Virus record (IMG/VR): IMGVR_UViG_3300045933_000100
Span: 1 to 22,128 of that record
Reading direction: 5' to 3' (one strand)
DNA length: 22,128 nucleotides
Origin: a virus
Numbering within the stretch: position 1 is the stretch's first letter; each line of letters starts with the position of its first letter. The notes beneath the pieces are model-generated. The model did no database searches. It was given only the letters and a program-made list of their open reading frames with translations, and was not told the origin of the DNA. Of this stretch, positions 8,072-13,974 are shown in pieces. A program made the position numbers and the translations under genes.

Positions 8072-8842
8072 TCAACGTCCTCGCCGATCGCTCGCCAGTA
8101 AGCGCTCATGTTCGGCTTGCAGCGTCGGTGACAGGTCCGACATGTCCAGCGACGGACGCTCCATCGCGTCGAGCTCGCGGCGCACCTCAGGCGGGATCGC
8201 CTCATCGCTTTTACTCCGACTTTGTGGGGGGCCAGCCTTACGCGGTTTTGGCGGCATACGGTGCCTCGGGGACGTGCTGAGATGGTCAGCATACGCACCC
8301 TGGAAAATCTCTGGACAGGTCGGGCATTGCGTCGCACCGTTCGGCAATCGCTCCGGCGGGACTTCGTTGGTCACCTCACCCAGCGCGCGCGGGGCCGAAG
8401 GCCCGTTACGCGCGCGCGCGCGAGAGGAAGACTTAACGGAGTCCCCTACTTCGCTAACGCTACGTAGGGGACCGGGACCGGGGGTAGGGTTTTGCTTAGC
8501 CGTTTGCTCGGCTTTTGCTTGAGCAGACGCCAAGCCACCTGCTCGACCATTTGCTCGCATGGCGGCGCGCACCGACTCGACGTGGGCGCGCGTCCGGTTG
8601 TACTCGGTGTAGTCGTGCAGTCGGAACCCGTCTTCGACCGGCACCCACAAGCCGGCGCGCACCAGCGCGACCACTGCGGCCCGTACACCAGCAAGCGCCG
8701 GCCATGCGCCGTTCGGGACAAACCCATCGCTCAGCGCGTGATCGCAGTAGCTAATCGACCATGCGTGCAGGCCCATTCCTGCCAGACCCACCTTGAGCAC
8801 TTTGGTATTGACATGCCAGCCCGTGTCTAGCCGTGCCATCAC
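8072..8842 (-). CDS. Putative phage replication protein with N-terminal winged-helix-like domain
   Basis: 256 residues from GTG 8842 (GTGATG; ATG 8839 is the alternative), with AGGAGG about 10 nt upstream inside the previous gene. The first 90 residues (MARLDTGWHVNTKVLKVGLA, then YCDHALSDGFVP, ALVRAGLWV, DGFRLHDYTEYNRTRAHV) match a module seen at the start of many phage replisome-organiser or DnaD-like proteins. A low-complexity linker (QTAKQNPTPGPGPLR, SSSRARARNGPSAPRA) follows, then a short segment with CPTCPEIFQGAYADHL, a possible zinc knuckle. It follows the RecT-like gene with an overlap, which fits a replication/recombination role. No helicase or primase motif is visible. Confidence 0.6.
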   Translation of the reverse strand: MMARLDTGWHVNTKVLKVGLAGMGLHAWSISYCDHALSDGFVPNGAWPALAGVRAAVVALVRAGLWVPVEDGFRLHDYTEYNRTRAHVESVRAAMRANGRAGGLASAQAKAEQTAKQNPTPGPGPLRSVSEVGDSVKSSSRARARNGPSAPRALGEVTNEVPPERLPNGATQCPTCPEIFQGAYADHLSTSPRHRMPPKPRKAGPPQSRSKSDEAIPPEVRRELDAMERPSLDMSDLSPTLQAEHERLLASDRRGR

Positions 8843-9612
8843 CCAGTGGCACCCTCCTGCGCCAGAATCGCGCCCTCGACCATGCGGTCGCTGGCCACGG
8901 GCAGTTTGGCCGCCTCGATCTTGCGCTTATTGATCAGCCCGGTCAGCCTGCGCCCTTCGCCGATGAGCGTCGCCAACGGGCACGGCAGCTCGAGCGGCTT
9001 GGCCCGGATCCCGAGCCCCTGGGCTTCGGATAACACCCACAGGTAGCGCTGCCATACCTTGTGGTCAGCGCTACGCACGAGGTGCCCACCATCACCAGCG
9101 AGCTCGCCGGTGGCGTGGTCGACCGCCACCGGCTGAGCGTCCGGGATGGACTCGACTTCCGATTCGTCGGTCCACCCCAGCCCACACATGGATAGCGTGA
9201 GCCTGCGTTTGGCCTTCGTCTCGGCCTTCATCAGCGCATTCGCCAATGCTTCGCCGGTCAAACCCTTGGTCGGCACGGCGCCGATGGCCGAGTCGGTCCG
9301 GCCGGTCTTGTCGATGCCGTGCGCAACCACGATGGCCAGGTCGTCGTGCCGTTCGCGCTCGAGTCGGGTCACGCTCACGCCGTGCAACTGCCTGAGCTGG
9401 TCGGTTGCATCCCTGCGCGCGTACAGCGTCAGCTTGCCATTGAGCGTGATGTACTCAAAGGGCTTGGTGAATGGGTTGAGTCCCAGCGATTCGCACACCT
9501 GGCGGTAATAGGTGACGCGCTGGGCTGGGGAAAGATCCTTCAGGTCGCCTTTGAGAACGACCGACTCGAGCACCTGGGCCGGATCCGTTGTTGCCAATTC
9601 TTGTGTGGTCAT
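8839..9612 (-). CDS. RecT-like single-strand annealing protein (putative)
   Basis: 257 residues from ATG 9612, which overlaps the previous stop as ATGA; ATGs at 9636 and 9654 would overlap further. The core reads YYRQVCESLGLNPFTKPFEY, ITLNGKLTLYARRDATDQLR, ALMKAETKAKRRLTLSMCGLGW and DESEVESIP. This arrangement (LGLNP, LNGKLxLYA, an Ala/Lys-rich helix, then TLsmcGLGW) is familiar in phage RecT/Erf-type annealing proteins, which anneal homologous single strands during recombination or concatemer formation. No exonuclease partner of the YqaJ type is next to it, but the VRR-NUC nuclease sits four genes upstream. The C-terminal 80 residues are not recognised. Confidence 0.65.
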   Translation of the reverse strand: MTTQELATTDPAQVLESVVLKGDLKDLSPAQRVTYYRQVCESLGLNPFTKPFEYITLNGKLTLYARRDATDQLRQLHGVSVTRLERERHDDLAIVVAHGIDKTGRTDSAIGAVPTKGLTGEALANALMKAETKAKRRLTLSMCGLGWTDESEVESIPDAQPVAVDHATGELAGDGGHLVRSADHKVWQRYLWVLSEAQGLGIRAKPLELPCPLATLIGEGRRLTGLINKRKIEAAKLPVASDRMVEGAILAQEGATG

Positions 9613-9815
9613 CTCGCGGCTGTTACCCCCGTCCATTCCCGTACCTTCGGGCACGTTGTGAAATGTGAAATTTCGGTCGGCTCGCCCTGCTCATTGAGGT
9701 CATACGGGCAGCGCTTGCCATTCACCGTGTAGCCGAAATAGATTGCCTGAAAGCACACTCGGCAGAACTGCACCAGCGCGAACCTGCCCGTCTTAGGGTC
9801 TTTTACTGTCGTCAT
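9609..9815 (-). CDS. Small Cys-rich protein, unknown function
   Basis: 68 residues from ATG 9815 (ATGA overlap with the upstream gene). A longer upstream reading of this frame is Arg/Ala/Gly-rich and antisense-like, so I reject it. The sequence contains FCRVCFQAIYFG, KRCPYDLNEQGEPTEISHF and TTCPKVREW: a CxxC pair followed by CP, His and CP, which suggests one structural zinc site. It lies directly upstream of the RecT-like gene in the coupled chain. Such short zinc proteins are common in phage replication regions and their role is mostly unknown. Confidence 0.75.
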   Translation of the reverse strand: MTTVKDPKTGRFALVQFCRVCFQAIYFGYTVNGKRCPYDLNEQGEPTEISHFTTCPKVREWTGVTAAR

Positions 9816-10030
9816 GCGAGCGGGTGAACCTCCTCCTCGACTCTGAGTGGACGCGCGAGTACGTCGGCCGGCAACGCCAGCCGCATCATGCGTGAGCGCA
9901 AGACGAGCGTGGCATCGCGCAACTCGCACAGGGCCAGCCACTCGGCCCACGCCCCGCGCCGCTGCGCGTGACTGATCACCTCGTCCAGGTCGACCAGGTG
10001 CTGCGCCAGCATCGCCGTCAGCGCGCTCAC
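9812..10030 (-). CDS. Small helical protein, unknown function
   Basis: 72 residues from GTG 10030, which overlaps the upstream stop as GTGA. The next internal ATG (MLAQHLVDLDEV) is the alternative start. The composition is Leu/Ala/Arg-rich and amphipathic (HLVDLDEVISHAQRRGAWAEWLALCELRDATLVL), predicting two or three helices and no membrane segment. Not recognised. Position in the coupled series of very small early genes is its only context. Confidence 0.65.
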   Translation of the reverse strand: MSALTAMLAQHLVDLDEVISHAQRRGAWAEWLALCELRDATLVLRSRMMRLALPADVLARPLRVEEEVHPLA

Positions 10031-10149
10031 GACTTGTCGTCCTGCGCCGCAGCAGCGATTTCGGCATGTTTGGCACGGCATGGCCAGACCACCAGGCATG
10101 TCGCGCAGACGAACTTGCCGTGCATCTTGACGGGCCGATGCACGCTCAC
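10027..10149 (-). CDS. Micro-protein with Cys/His zinc motif
   Basis: 40 residues from GTG 10149, overlapping the VRR-NUC stop as GTGA; an internal ATG gives a 32-residue form. The core FVCATCLVVWPCRAKHAEIA holds C-x2-C-x5-C-x3-H, enough for one zinc-binding knuckle. The end is AAAAQDDKS. Longer upstream readings of this frame run antisense-like through the nuclease gene and are unlikely. The case for a real gene rests on the stop-start overlaps on both sides and the Cys spacing. Confidence 0.6.
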   Translation of the reverse strand: MSVHRPVKMHGKFVCATCLVVWPCRAKHAEIAAAAQDDKS

Positions 10150-10520
10150 GGCTCGAGCGTCCGCAGGATCCACTTCCAGTCGCGCGGCCGGACCACACGC
10201 ACATCCCAGTGGGTCACTTTGCTGAGCTGGTCGAGCGTGGTGCGCTGGTCGAGCGTGGTACGCCCGGTGTTGGTCTTGCACTCCCAGATCAGCCCGTAGG
10301 GCGGTCTGAGGAGCACCAGGTCTGGCCAGCCCGGCGGCGAGCCGGTCGAGTCCTGCACGAAGTGGTGGCGCCAGCCCATCAGCTTGGCGAGTTGGATGAT
10401 CTGGGCCTGGAATCGTTTCTCGGGTAGCGCGGGTAGTGCACGCGGCACCGGGCGGCGCGCCAGGGCCTTGAGCCGCGGATAGGCAGGACCGGTGCGCAGG
10501 GCGAGCGCCGAGCGTCTCAC
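10146..10520 (-). CDS. VRR-NUC domain nuclease
   Basis: 124 residues from GTG 10520 (GTGA overlap with the transglycosylase stop). The domain fills about residues 33-122: EKRFQAQIIQLAKLMGWR, then GSPPGWPDLVLLRPP (Asp67), then LIWECKT (Glu80, Lys82), then a Gln in the following helix (TLDQ), ending VRVVRPRDWKWIL. This is the PD-(D/E)xK arrangement of the VRR-NUC family, which in phages is usually a stand-alone Holliday-junction-resolvase-like or flap nuclease. It fits a recombination/packaging role with the RecT-like protein downstream. Oddity: RTTLDQ is present twice in a row at 87-98 because of an 18-bp tandem duplication in the helix that should carry the active-site Gln. Confidence 0.88.
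   Translation of the reverse strand: MRRSALALRTGPAYPRLKALARRPVPRALPALPEKRFQAQIIQLAKLMGWRHHFVQDSTGSPPGWPDLVLLRPPYGLIWECKTNTGRTTLDQRTTLDQLSKVTHWDVRVVRPRDWKWILRTLEP
10227..10262. repeat. 18-bp tandem duplication inside VRR-NUC gene
   Basis: Two adjacent 18-bp units (10227-10244 and 10245-10262) reading ctggtcgagcgtggtRcg on the plus strand, 17 of 18 bases identical. It is in frame and duplicates RTTLDQ in the nuclease. Confidence 0.9.
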
Positions 10521-10942
10521 GCGCACATCCGCCACACGGCCCACTCTTTGAGCCGTCCCTGGTTGATCATCCAGCGACCAGCCTCGAGTTGGGCCGCGAC
10601 CGAGAAGATCGACTCGCCGCGGCGTCCCGGCGGGGTCTGGCGGAAGGTCGACGGCAGGAACTGTAAGTACCCACTCGCGCCACTGCGCGGGTTGACCGCG
10701 GTTGGCGTATGCCGGCTCTCATGCCAGGCCAGGCACGTCAGCAACGAGTCGATCCAGTCGCGTGTGGGCGGCACAGGCGCATGCGGCGCGGTCGTCAGCA
10801 AGTACACCCTGGGCGTGACAGCTACGGTGTCACTGGCGGCGATGAGTTCCTGAACATCCACGCCGGCTTCCGCGGCCAGCGCGTTGACGTCATCGGTCTG
10901 CGCCACCGCGACCAGCATCGCCAGACCCAGTAACGCGGCCAT
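10517..10942 (-). CDS. Secreted transglycosylase-like protein (lytic transglycosylase fold)
   Basis: 141 residues; ATG follows directly on the previous stop. Residues 1-16 are hydrophobic (MAALLGLAMLVAVAQT) and look like a signal peptide or anchor, though without a positively charged n-region. The catalytic domain spans about 62-135: LAWHESRHTPTAVNP with probable catalytic Glu75, GASGYLQFLPSTF, then a C-terminal AGRWMINQGRLKEW, the pattern of the Rpf/SLT-like 'transglycosylase-like' family that cleaves peptidoglycan glycan strands. Unusually, it lies among early small genes, far from the lysis module at 17 kb. It may act in DNA entry, or be a second lysis enzyme. Confidence 0.8.
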   Translation of the reverse strand: MAALLGLAMLVAVAQTDDVNALAAEAGVDVQELIAASDTVAVTPRVYLLTTAPHAPVPPTRDWIDSLLTCLAWHESRHTPTAVNPRSGASGYLQFLPSTFRQTPPGRRGESIFSVAAQLEAGRWMINQGRLKEWAVWRMCA

Positions 10943-11224
10943 TCAGAACGGCACCTGCTCGTCAAACAGCGCCTCGAGATCGACCTCGGCGTTGTCGGCG
11001 AAGGACTCGAAGATCGCGCGCAACCGCGCCGTGCGCCGCTCAAGCTGGCCGAGCAGTGGCACGATGTCAGCCACCTCGCGACTGGCCATCAGCGCATGCC
11101 GGCCACCAGCGTTCCACATCACCTCGCACAGCCGCGGCAGATCACTCACGTCGCCGTGCATATCGGCCATGTACTGGGCATAGCGCCGCTCGACCTCGGG
11201 CTGCATGAAGCCGACGTGCTGCAT
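10943..11224 (-). CDS. Small helical protein, unknown function
   Basis: 93 residues from ATG 11224, overlapping the upstream stop by 1 nt (TGATG); a second ATG 6 codons on is possible. Mostly helical: PEVERRYAQYMADMHGDV, LCEVMWNAGGRH, VADIVPLLGQLERRTARLRA, ending in an acidic DNAEVDLEALFDEQVPF. The acidic tail and short length recall small phage DNA-mimic or host-takeover proteins, but this is not enough for a function. Not recognised. Confidence 0.7.
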   Translation of the reverse strand: MQHVGFMQPEVERRYAQYMADMHGDVSDLPRLCEVMWNAGGRHALMASREVADIVPLLGQLERRTARLRAIFESFADNAEVDLEALFDEQVPF

Positions 11225-11415
11225 CAGCGGGCAAACCGTCCGATCCCGACCCTGTAAGGCGAGCCACCACCGCGCAGCTCGTCGCGGCCGTAGCGATCGC
11301 GCATCGCGTTCTGATAAATGCGCAGCGTGTCGAGCTCGGCCTGGACCCGTTCGATGGCATCCATTGCCTCGAGGACCTGTTGCTCGAGCGCGGCGATGCG
11401 CTGCTCGGGCGTCAC
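11224..11415 (-). CDS. Small coiled-coil protein
   Basis: 63 residues from GTG 11415 (GTGA overlap). Residues 1-35 form a heptad-like coiled coil (EQRIAALEQQVLEAMDAIER, then VQAELDTLR). The C-terminal part is basic and Gly-rich (RDRYGRDELRGGG, RVGIGRFAR). It probably oligomerises; function unknown. Confidence 0.7.
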   Translation of the reverse strand: MTPEQRIAALEQQVLEAMDAIERVQAELDTLRIYQNAMRDRYGRDELRGGGSPYRVGIGRFAR

Positions 11416-11651
11416 GGCTGCGCCTGCTCAATCAGCCACACGATGTCGTCGGGCGACTCGAGGACATGCAGCGTGTGCTCCTCGCCCACGAACTGGATCA
11501 GGGCGCCAACGTCGTTGCGGATCATCCACGCCACCTGGGCGGGGTTGATCCAGACCGGTCGCGTCTTGGACGTCGAGATCCCGTAGACCTGGGTCAACTT
11601 GACCAGCCTGGTGGACGGTGCTGCTACGCTGGTATCGGTCTGGATGGGCAT
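11412..11651 (-). CDS. Small beta-rich protein (weakly FlbD-like), unknown function
   Basis: 79 residues. Core VKLTQVYGIS, RPVWINPAQVAWMIRNDVGA, LIQFVGEEHTLHVLESPDDIV. The order 'VKLT - x - INP - V - G - I - F - V-ES-D-IV' resembles the short FlbD-like fold found in flagellar operons and in some phages, where the role is unknown. Resemblance is by pattern only. It sits in the early coupled series and has a short gap of 33 nt to the membrane protein gene upstream. Confidence 0.7.
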   Translation of the reverse strand: MPIQTDTSVAAPSTRLVKLTQVYGISTSKTRPVWINPAQVAWMIRNDVGALIQFVGEEHTLHVLESPDDIVWLIEQAQP

Positions 11652-11684
11652 GTACGTTGCCTCTCTGGACTCTTGGCCCGGCCG

Positions 11685-11828
11685 TTACGAGCGGTCGGGC
11701 TTATTCGTGTGCTCCGAGGCGGTCGGAGCGCCGTTGTTGTCGAGCAGTTCGTCGAGCCGCAGCAGCAGATGCGCACCCCACAAGCCCAGCACCAGCACCG
11801 CGACCAGGATCAACACGACGCCGATCAC
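11685..11828 (-). CDS. 47-residue membrane protein
   Basis: GTG at 11828 overlaps the Cro-like gene stop as GTGA; the stop is TAA at 11685. Residues 2-22 are a single hydrophobic segment (IGVVLILVAVLVLGLWGAHL) followed by a charged, polar tail (RLDELLDNNGAPTASEHTNK). Probably one membrane helix with the tail in the cytoplasm or periplasm. As the second gene of the lytic operon it could be a superinfection-exclusion or holin-like protein; this is inference. It competes with an Arg/Ser-rich frame on the same strand that looks like a shadow. Confidence 0.7.
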   Translation of the reverse strand: MIGVVLILVAVLVLGLWGAHLLLRLDELLDNNGAPTASEHTNKPDRS

Positions 11829-12058
11829 GCGGCCACCGGCTCAGGGCTCGGCTTGTCGGGCTTGAGCATTTCTTCGGGTACACCGAGCAGCTGTGAGAGC
11901 CGCGGGTAGAACCACTCGGGCGGCGGTCGATAGTCCGGGTCGCCATCGGCCAGCAATAGCCGATGCAGGTAGTTGGTGCTGATGCCGAGCTGTTTGGCGA
12001 CCCAGGTCAGGCGCCGACCCTGAGCAAAGACCACGCGTCGTACAGGATGATCAGCCAT
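11825..12058 (-). CDS. Cro-like / early HTH DNA-binding protein
   Basis: 77 residues; ATG preceded by AAGGA at good spacing. An HTH is visible at about 11-34 (GRRLTWVAKQLGISTNYLHRLL), followed by PPPEWFYPRLSQLLGVPEEML, as in short XRE-type proteins. It is the first gene of the minus-strand operon and faces the repressor gene across a shared control region, the classic place for Cro. It probably represses its own or the repressor promoter. Excisionase is a less likely alternative. Confidence 0.8.
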   Translation of the reverse strand: MADHPVRRVVFAQGRRLTWVAKQLGISTNYLHRLLLADGDPDYRPPPEWFYPRLSQLLGVPEEMLKPDKPSPEPVAA

Positions 12059-12080
12059 CTATCCTTCCGAGAGAGGATAG
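12059..12080. promoter_or_regulatory. Operator palindrome overlapping the lytic -10
   Basis: Perfect 7-bp inverted repeat CTATCCT-N8-AGGATAG. The right arm covers most of the -10 (12077-12082) of the leftward promoter, so a bound repressor or Cro would block polymerase. Further ATCCT half-sites at 12105-12109 and 12123-12127 lie by the two -35 boxes. Confidence 0.7.
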
Positions 12081-12105
12081 TACCCCGTCCCCTCTCGACT
12101 GTCAA
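12077..12105 (-). promoter_or_regulatory. Lytic (PR-like) promoter
   Basis: On the minus strand: TTGACA (12105-12100), 17-nt spacer, TACTAT (12082-12077). Perfect -35, 4 of 6 at the -10. Expected start near 12070, about 12 nt before the Cro-like ATG. Confidence 0.75.
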
Positions 12106-12119
12106 TCCTATAGTTGACA
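12100..12119. promoter_or_regulatory. Back-to-back -35 boxes (20-bp inverted repeat)
   Basis: TGTCAA-TCCTATAG-TTGACA. Each arm is a perfect -35 hexamer facing away, 8 bp apart. The rightward one would serve the repressor gene with a poor -10 (TTACCG at spacing 17, or TACCGT at spacing 18), giving a transcript that starts almost at the GTG codon at 12153. Confidence 0.55.
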
Positions 12120-12152
12120 AGTATCCTCGCGGGGAATTACCGTGCTCCGCGC

Positions 12153-12686
12153 GTGGACGCCCTGAGAACGATGATTGAGGACTGGATGCGTGAGCGCGGC
12201 GCTTCTCAGGCTGATCTTGCGCGCGCGAGTGGAGTGCCGCAGAACGTCATCAGCAAGTGGCTCAACGGCCAGGTCGATGAAGCCAGTCCGCGCAGCCTGA
12301 AACGCATCGCGCCCATACTGGGCCTGTCCTACGAGGATCTCTTGCGGCGTATGGGCGAGCTGCCATCCAGGCCGGACGCTGTCGACGCGGACCCACTCGA
12401 GCAATACATCCGCCAGCGCATCGCAGAGATGCGCGAGGCCGTGCGCGATACGCCGCGCGCCACATGGGCCACGATCGTCAAGTACACGTTCGACCACGCC
12501 ATTGCTGGCGCGCGAGATATGGCCCAGCTCCTGGCCGACCAGCAATCACGCGAACGCCCAGTTAGAAAGCGCACTGTAGCCCCAGCTAAAGCCTCATCAG
12601 CGCATCCTAGCTACGGCGGCACATCAGGCGGTGACCAGCTAAAGACTCGTCAACGGGTCGCCACATTGGTGCTAGCAGGCGCATAG
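12153..12686 (+). CDS. CI-like repressor (XRE-type HTH)
   Basis: 177 residues from GTG 12153 (MDALRTMIEDWMRERGASQ). The frame stays open up to a TTG at 12114, but that TTG is part of the -35 box, so I favour the GTG and a leaderless or nearly leaderless mRNA; the ATG at 12171 is another option. HTH at about 18-40: ASQADLARASGVPQNVISKW, followed by LNGQV and RSLKRIAPILGLSYEDLLR, a typical XRE domain. The C-terminal 110 residues are helical and then low-complexity, with no LexA-type Ser/Lys protease motif, so induction by RecA-driven self-cleavage is not supported. Faces the Cro-like gene; integrase follows. Confidence 0.82.
   Translation: MDALRTMIEDWMRERGASQADLARASGVPQNVISKWLNGQVDEASPRSLKRIAPILGLSYEDLLRRMGELPSRPDAVDADPLEQYIRQRIAEMREAVRDTPRATWATIVKYTFDHAIAGARDMAQLLADQQSRERPVRKRTVAPAKASSAHPSYGGTSGGDQLKTRQRVATLVLAGA
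12582..12652 (+). repeat. Pair of 18-bp direct repeats upstream of integrase
   Basis: ccagctaaagMctcRtca at 12582-12599 and 12635-12652, 16 of 18 identical. The 53-bp offset is not a multiple of 3, so the copies are read in different frames of the repressor tail and the conservation is at DNA level. Possible protein-binding (integrase arm) sites. Confidence 0.6.
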
Positions 12687-12759
12687 CCGTGCGCCGTATC
12701 GCCGCCGTAACGCTCTCAACCATCCTGCAACCCGGACGCCTTGCGTTGCCATGCTGAAT

Positions 12760-12773
12760 AGAACGACTGTTCT
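12760..12773. promoter_or_regulatory. GAAC-N4-GTTC palindrome (SOS-box-like) before integrase
   Basis: A-GAAC-GACT-GTTC-T, a 14-bp palindrome 26 nt before the chosen integrase start. The half-sites and 4-nt gap match the LexA (DinR) box core of Gram-positive bacteria (CGAAC-N4-GTTCG), though the outer C and G are A and T here. Confidence 0.5.
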
Positions 12774-12798
12774 GCATGGCAAGGGAGGAAGCCGTGTT

Positions 12799-13842
12799 GT
12801 GGACCTGAGAGATGCGGTGTCGTATCACCAGCTCGTCCTGGCGTCTGAGGGTCGATCGGTCAAGACGCAGCGGCAATACCTGATCTTCGAGCGCGTCTTT
12901 CTGCACTACCTCGAGGCGCGGCGGATCGCGCCCGAGCTCGACGCCTTGAACGTGACCAACGTGCGCGAGGCGCTGGCCTGGTATCGCGCGCAGGACGTCT
13001 CACAGCGCACGCGTAACGGCGAGGTCGCCGCCCAGGCGTTCATTGACATCATGCATCTGCTCGCTCGCTTCCTCGAGCGCGAGGGCATCCTTGAGGACGA
13101 CCCGCTGCGCGGCCTGCGGCGGGTCAAGGTGGCCAAGCGGCTGCGCCAGCCGTACTCGCAAGCCGAGGTCATCGCGTTGTGGGGCGCGTGCCGCCAGTCG
13201 CAGCAGCCAACCCGTGACGAAGCGCTGCTGTTGCTGCTACTCGACACGGGCATGCGTATCGGTGAGGCGTGCGCCCTCACGCTCGACAAGCTCAAGCTCG
13301 ATCAGCGCATGGTGCTCGTCGGTGAGCACGGCAAGGGACGCCGTGAACGCGTCGTGCCCATCGGCCAGTCCGACAAACGTGACGGCGGCCGTACCCTGCG
13401 CTCCCTGCGCCGTTATCTGGCCGAGCGGCACGACGGACCTCGAGCCGCGGGCCGGCTGTTCCTGGGTCGTGATGGGTACCCGCTCGAGGCCGGCGGCGGC
13501 AGCGACATCGTCGAGCGCCTGGGCAAAACGGCGCACGTGGCCGACCCTGGTCCGCACCGGCTCAGACACACGTATGCGACGTGGTATCTCGTGACGTATC
13601 CCGGTGACGAGATCGGCCTGCGCAGGATCATTGGCCACGTCAGTCGCGAGGTGCTCAGCGACTACGTGCACTTTGCCGAGAGCATCATCGCCGAGCGTGC
13701 GGGGAATGCCTCACTCGCGGAGCGCTGGCTGAATCCGCACAGTGAGCCGGCGAAGGTGCCGTACCAGGGTGGCGACCTGTCGAACGTTCGCAGTTTTCAT
13801 TGTCGCGACTGCCAACAGCACGCGATGCGTCACACCCATTGA
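12799..13842 (+). CDS. int: Tyrosine recombinase / phage integrase
   Basis: 347 residues from GTG 12799, which has GGGAGG 10 nt upstream; ATG 12751 lies in the SOS-like palindrome region and lacks a ribosome site. N-terminal SAM-like core-binding domain at about 5-110 (SYHQLVLASEGRSVKTQRQY). Catalytic residues: Arg153 in TGMRIGEACAL, Lys179 in GKGRRERVVPI, His253 and Arg256 in HRLRHTYA, His280 in IIGHVSRE, Tyr289 in SDYVHF. All six are present, so the enzyme should be active. Odd: after the catalytic tyrosine a tail of about 55 residues ends in HCRDCQQHAMRHTH, a possible zinc knuckle. It catalyses insertion and excision between attP and attB. Confidence 0.95.
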   Translation: MDLRDAVSYHQLVLASEGRSVKTQRQYLIFERVFLHYLEARRIAPELDALNVTNVREALAWYRAQDVSQRTRNGEVAAQAFIDIMHLLARFLEREGILEDDPLRGLRRVKVAKRLRQPYSQAEVIALWGACRQSQQPTRDEALLLLLLDTGMRIGEACALTLDKLKLDQRMVLVGEHGKGRRERVVPIGQSDKRDGGRTLRSLRRYLAERHDGPRAAGRLFLGRDGYPLEAGGGSDIVERLGKTAHVADPGPHRLRHTYATWYLVTYPGDEIGLRRIIGHVSREVLSDYVHFAESIIAERAGNASLAERWLNPHSEPAKVPYQGGDLSNVRSFHCRDCQQHAMRHTH

Positions 13843-13915
13843 AAGGATGCCGCTTGAAAGAACTATGTGCCGTTAGCGCTACCAAACATCAGTTGGCGTC
13901 ACAACCAGCGTCACA
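13827..13915 (+). repeat. Three GCGTCACA repeats, candidate attP arm sites
   Basis: GCGTCACA occurs at 13827-13834 (inside the last integrase codons), 13896-13903 and 13908-13915. The last two are 12 bp apart, and all three continue with A/C-rich bases. Direct repeats just past an integrase gene are what arm-type or accessory binding sites of attP look like. No core-overlap sequence can be named without the host attB. Confidence 0.5.
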
Positions 13916-13933
13916 GCCGGCATTAGGCTATTG

Positions 13934-13953
13934 ACCCCATTACGCAATGGGGT
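13934..13953 (+). terminator. 8-bp perfect hairpin after integrase
   Basis: ACCCCATT-ACGC-AATGGGGT, followed by GTTAGTGTT. Could end integrase transcription, although there is no clean T tract. It also falls in the spacer of a possible promoter (TTGACC at 13931-13936, weak -10 near 13954-13960), so an operator for the ParB-like gene is equally possible. Confidence 0.5.
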
Positions 13954-13974
13954 GTTAGTGTTACTGACGGAAGC

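Noticed and set aside
11701-11946. 81-residue minus-strand frame
   Set aside because: Arg/Ser-rich shadow; the other frame gives a coherent membrane protein with a GTGA overlap.
12108-12545. 145-residue minus-strand frame opposite the repressor
   Set aside because: Would run through the shared promoters and antisense to a clear XRE gene.
13043-13594. 183-residue plus-strand frame inside int
   Set aside because: Ser/Arg/Cys-rich shadow of the integrase frame.
13827-13915. CRISPR-like array
   Set aside because: Only three 8-bp repeats with irregular spacing; better seen as att-type binding sites.
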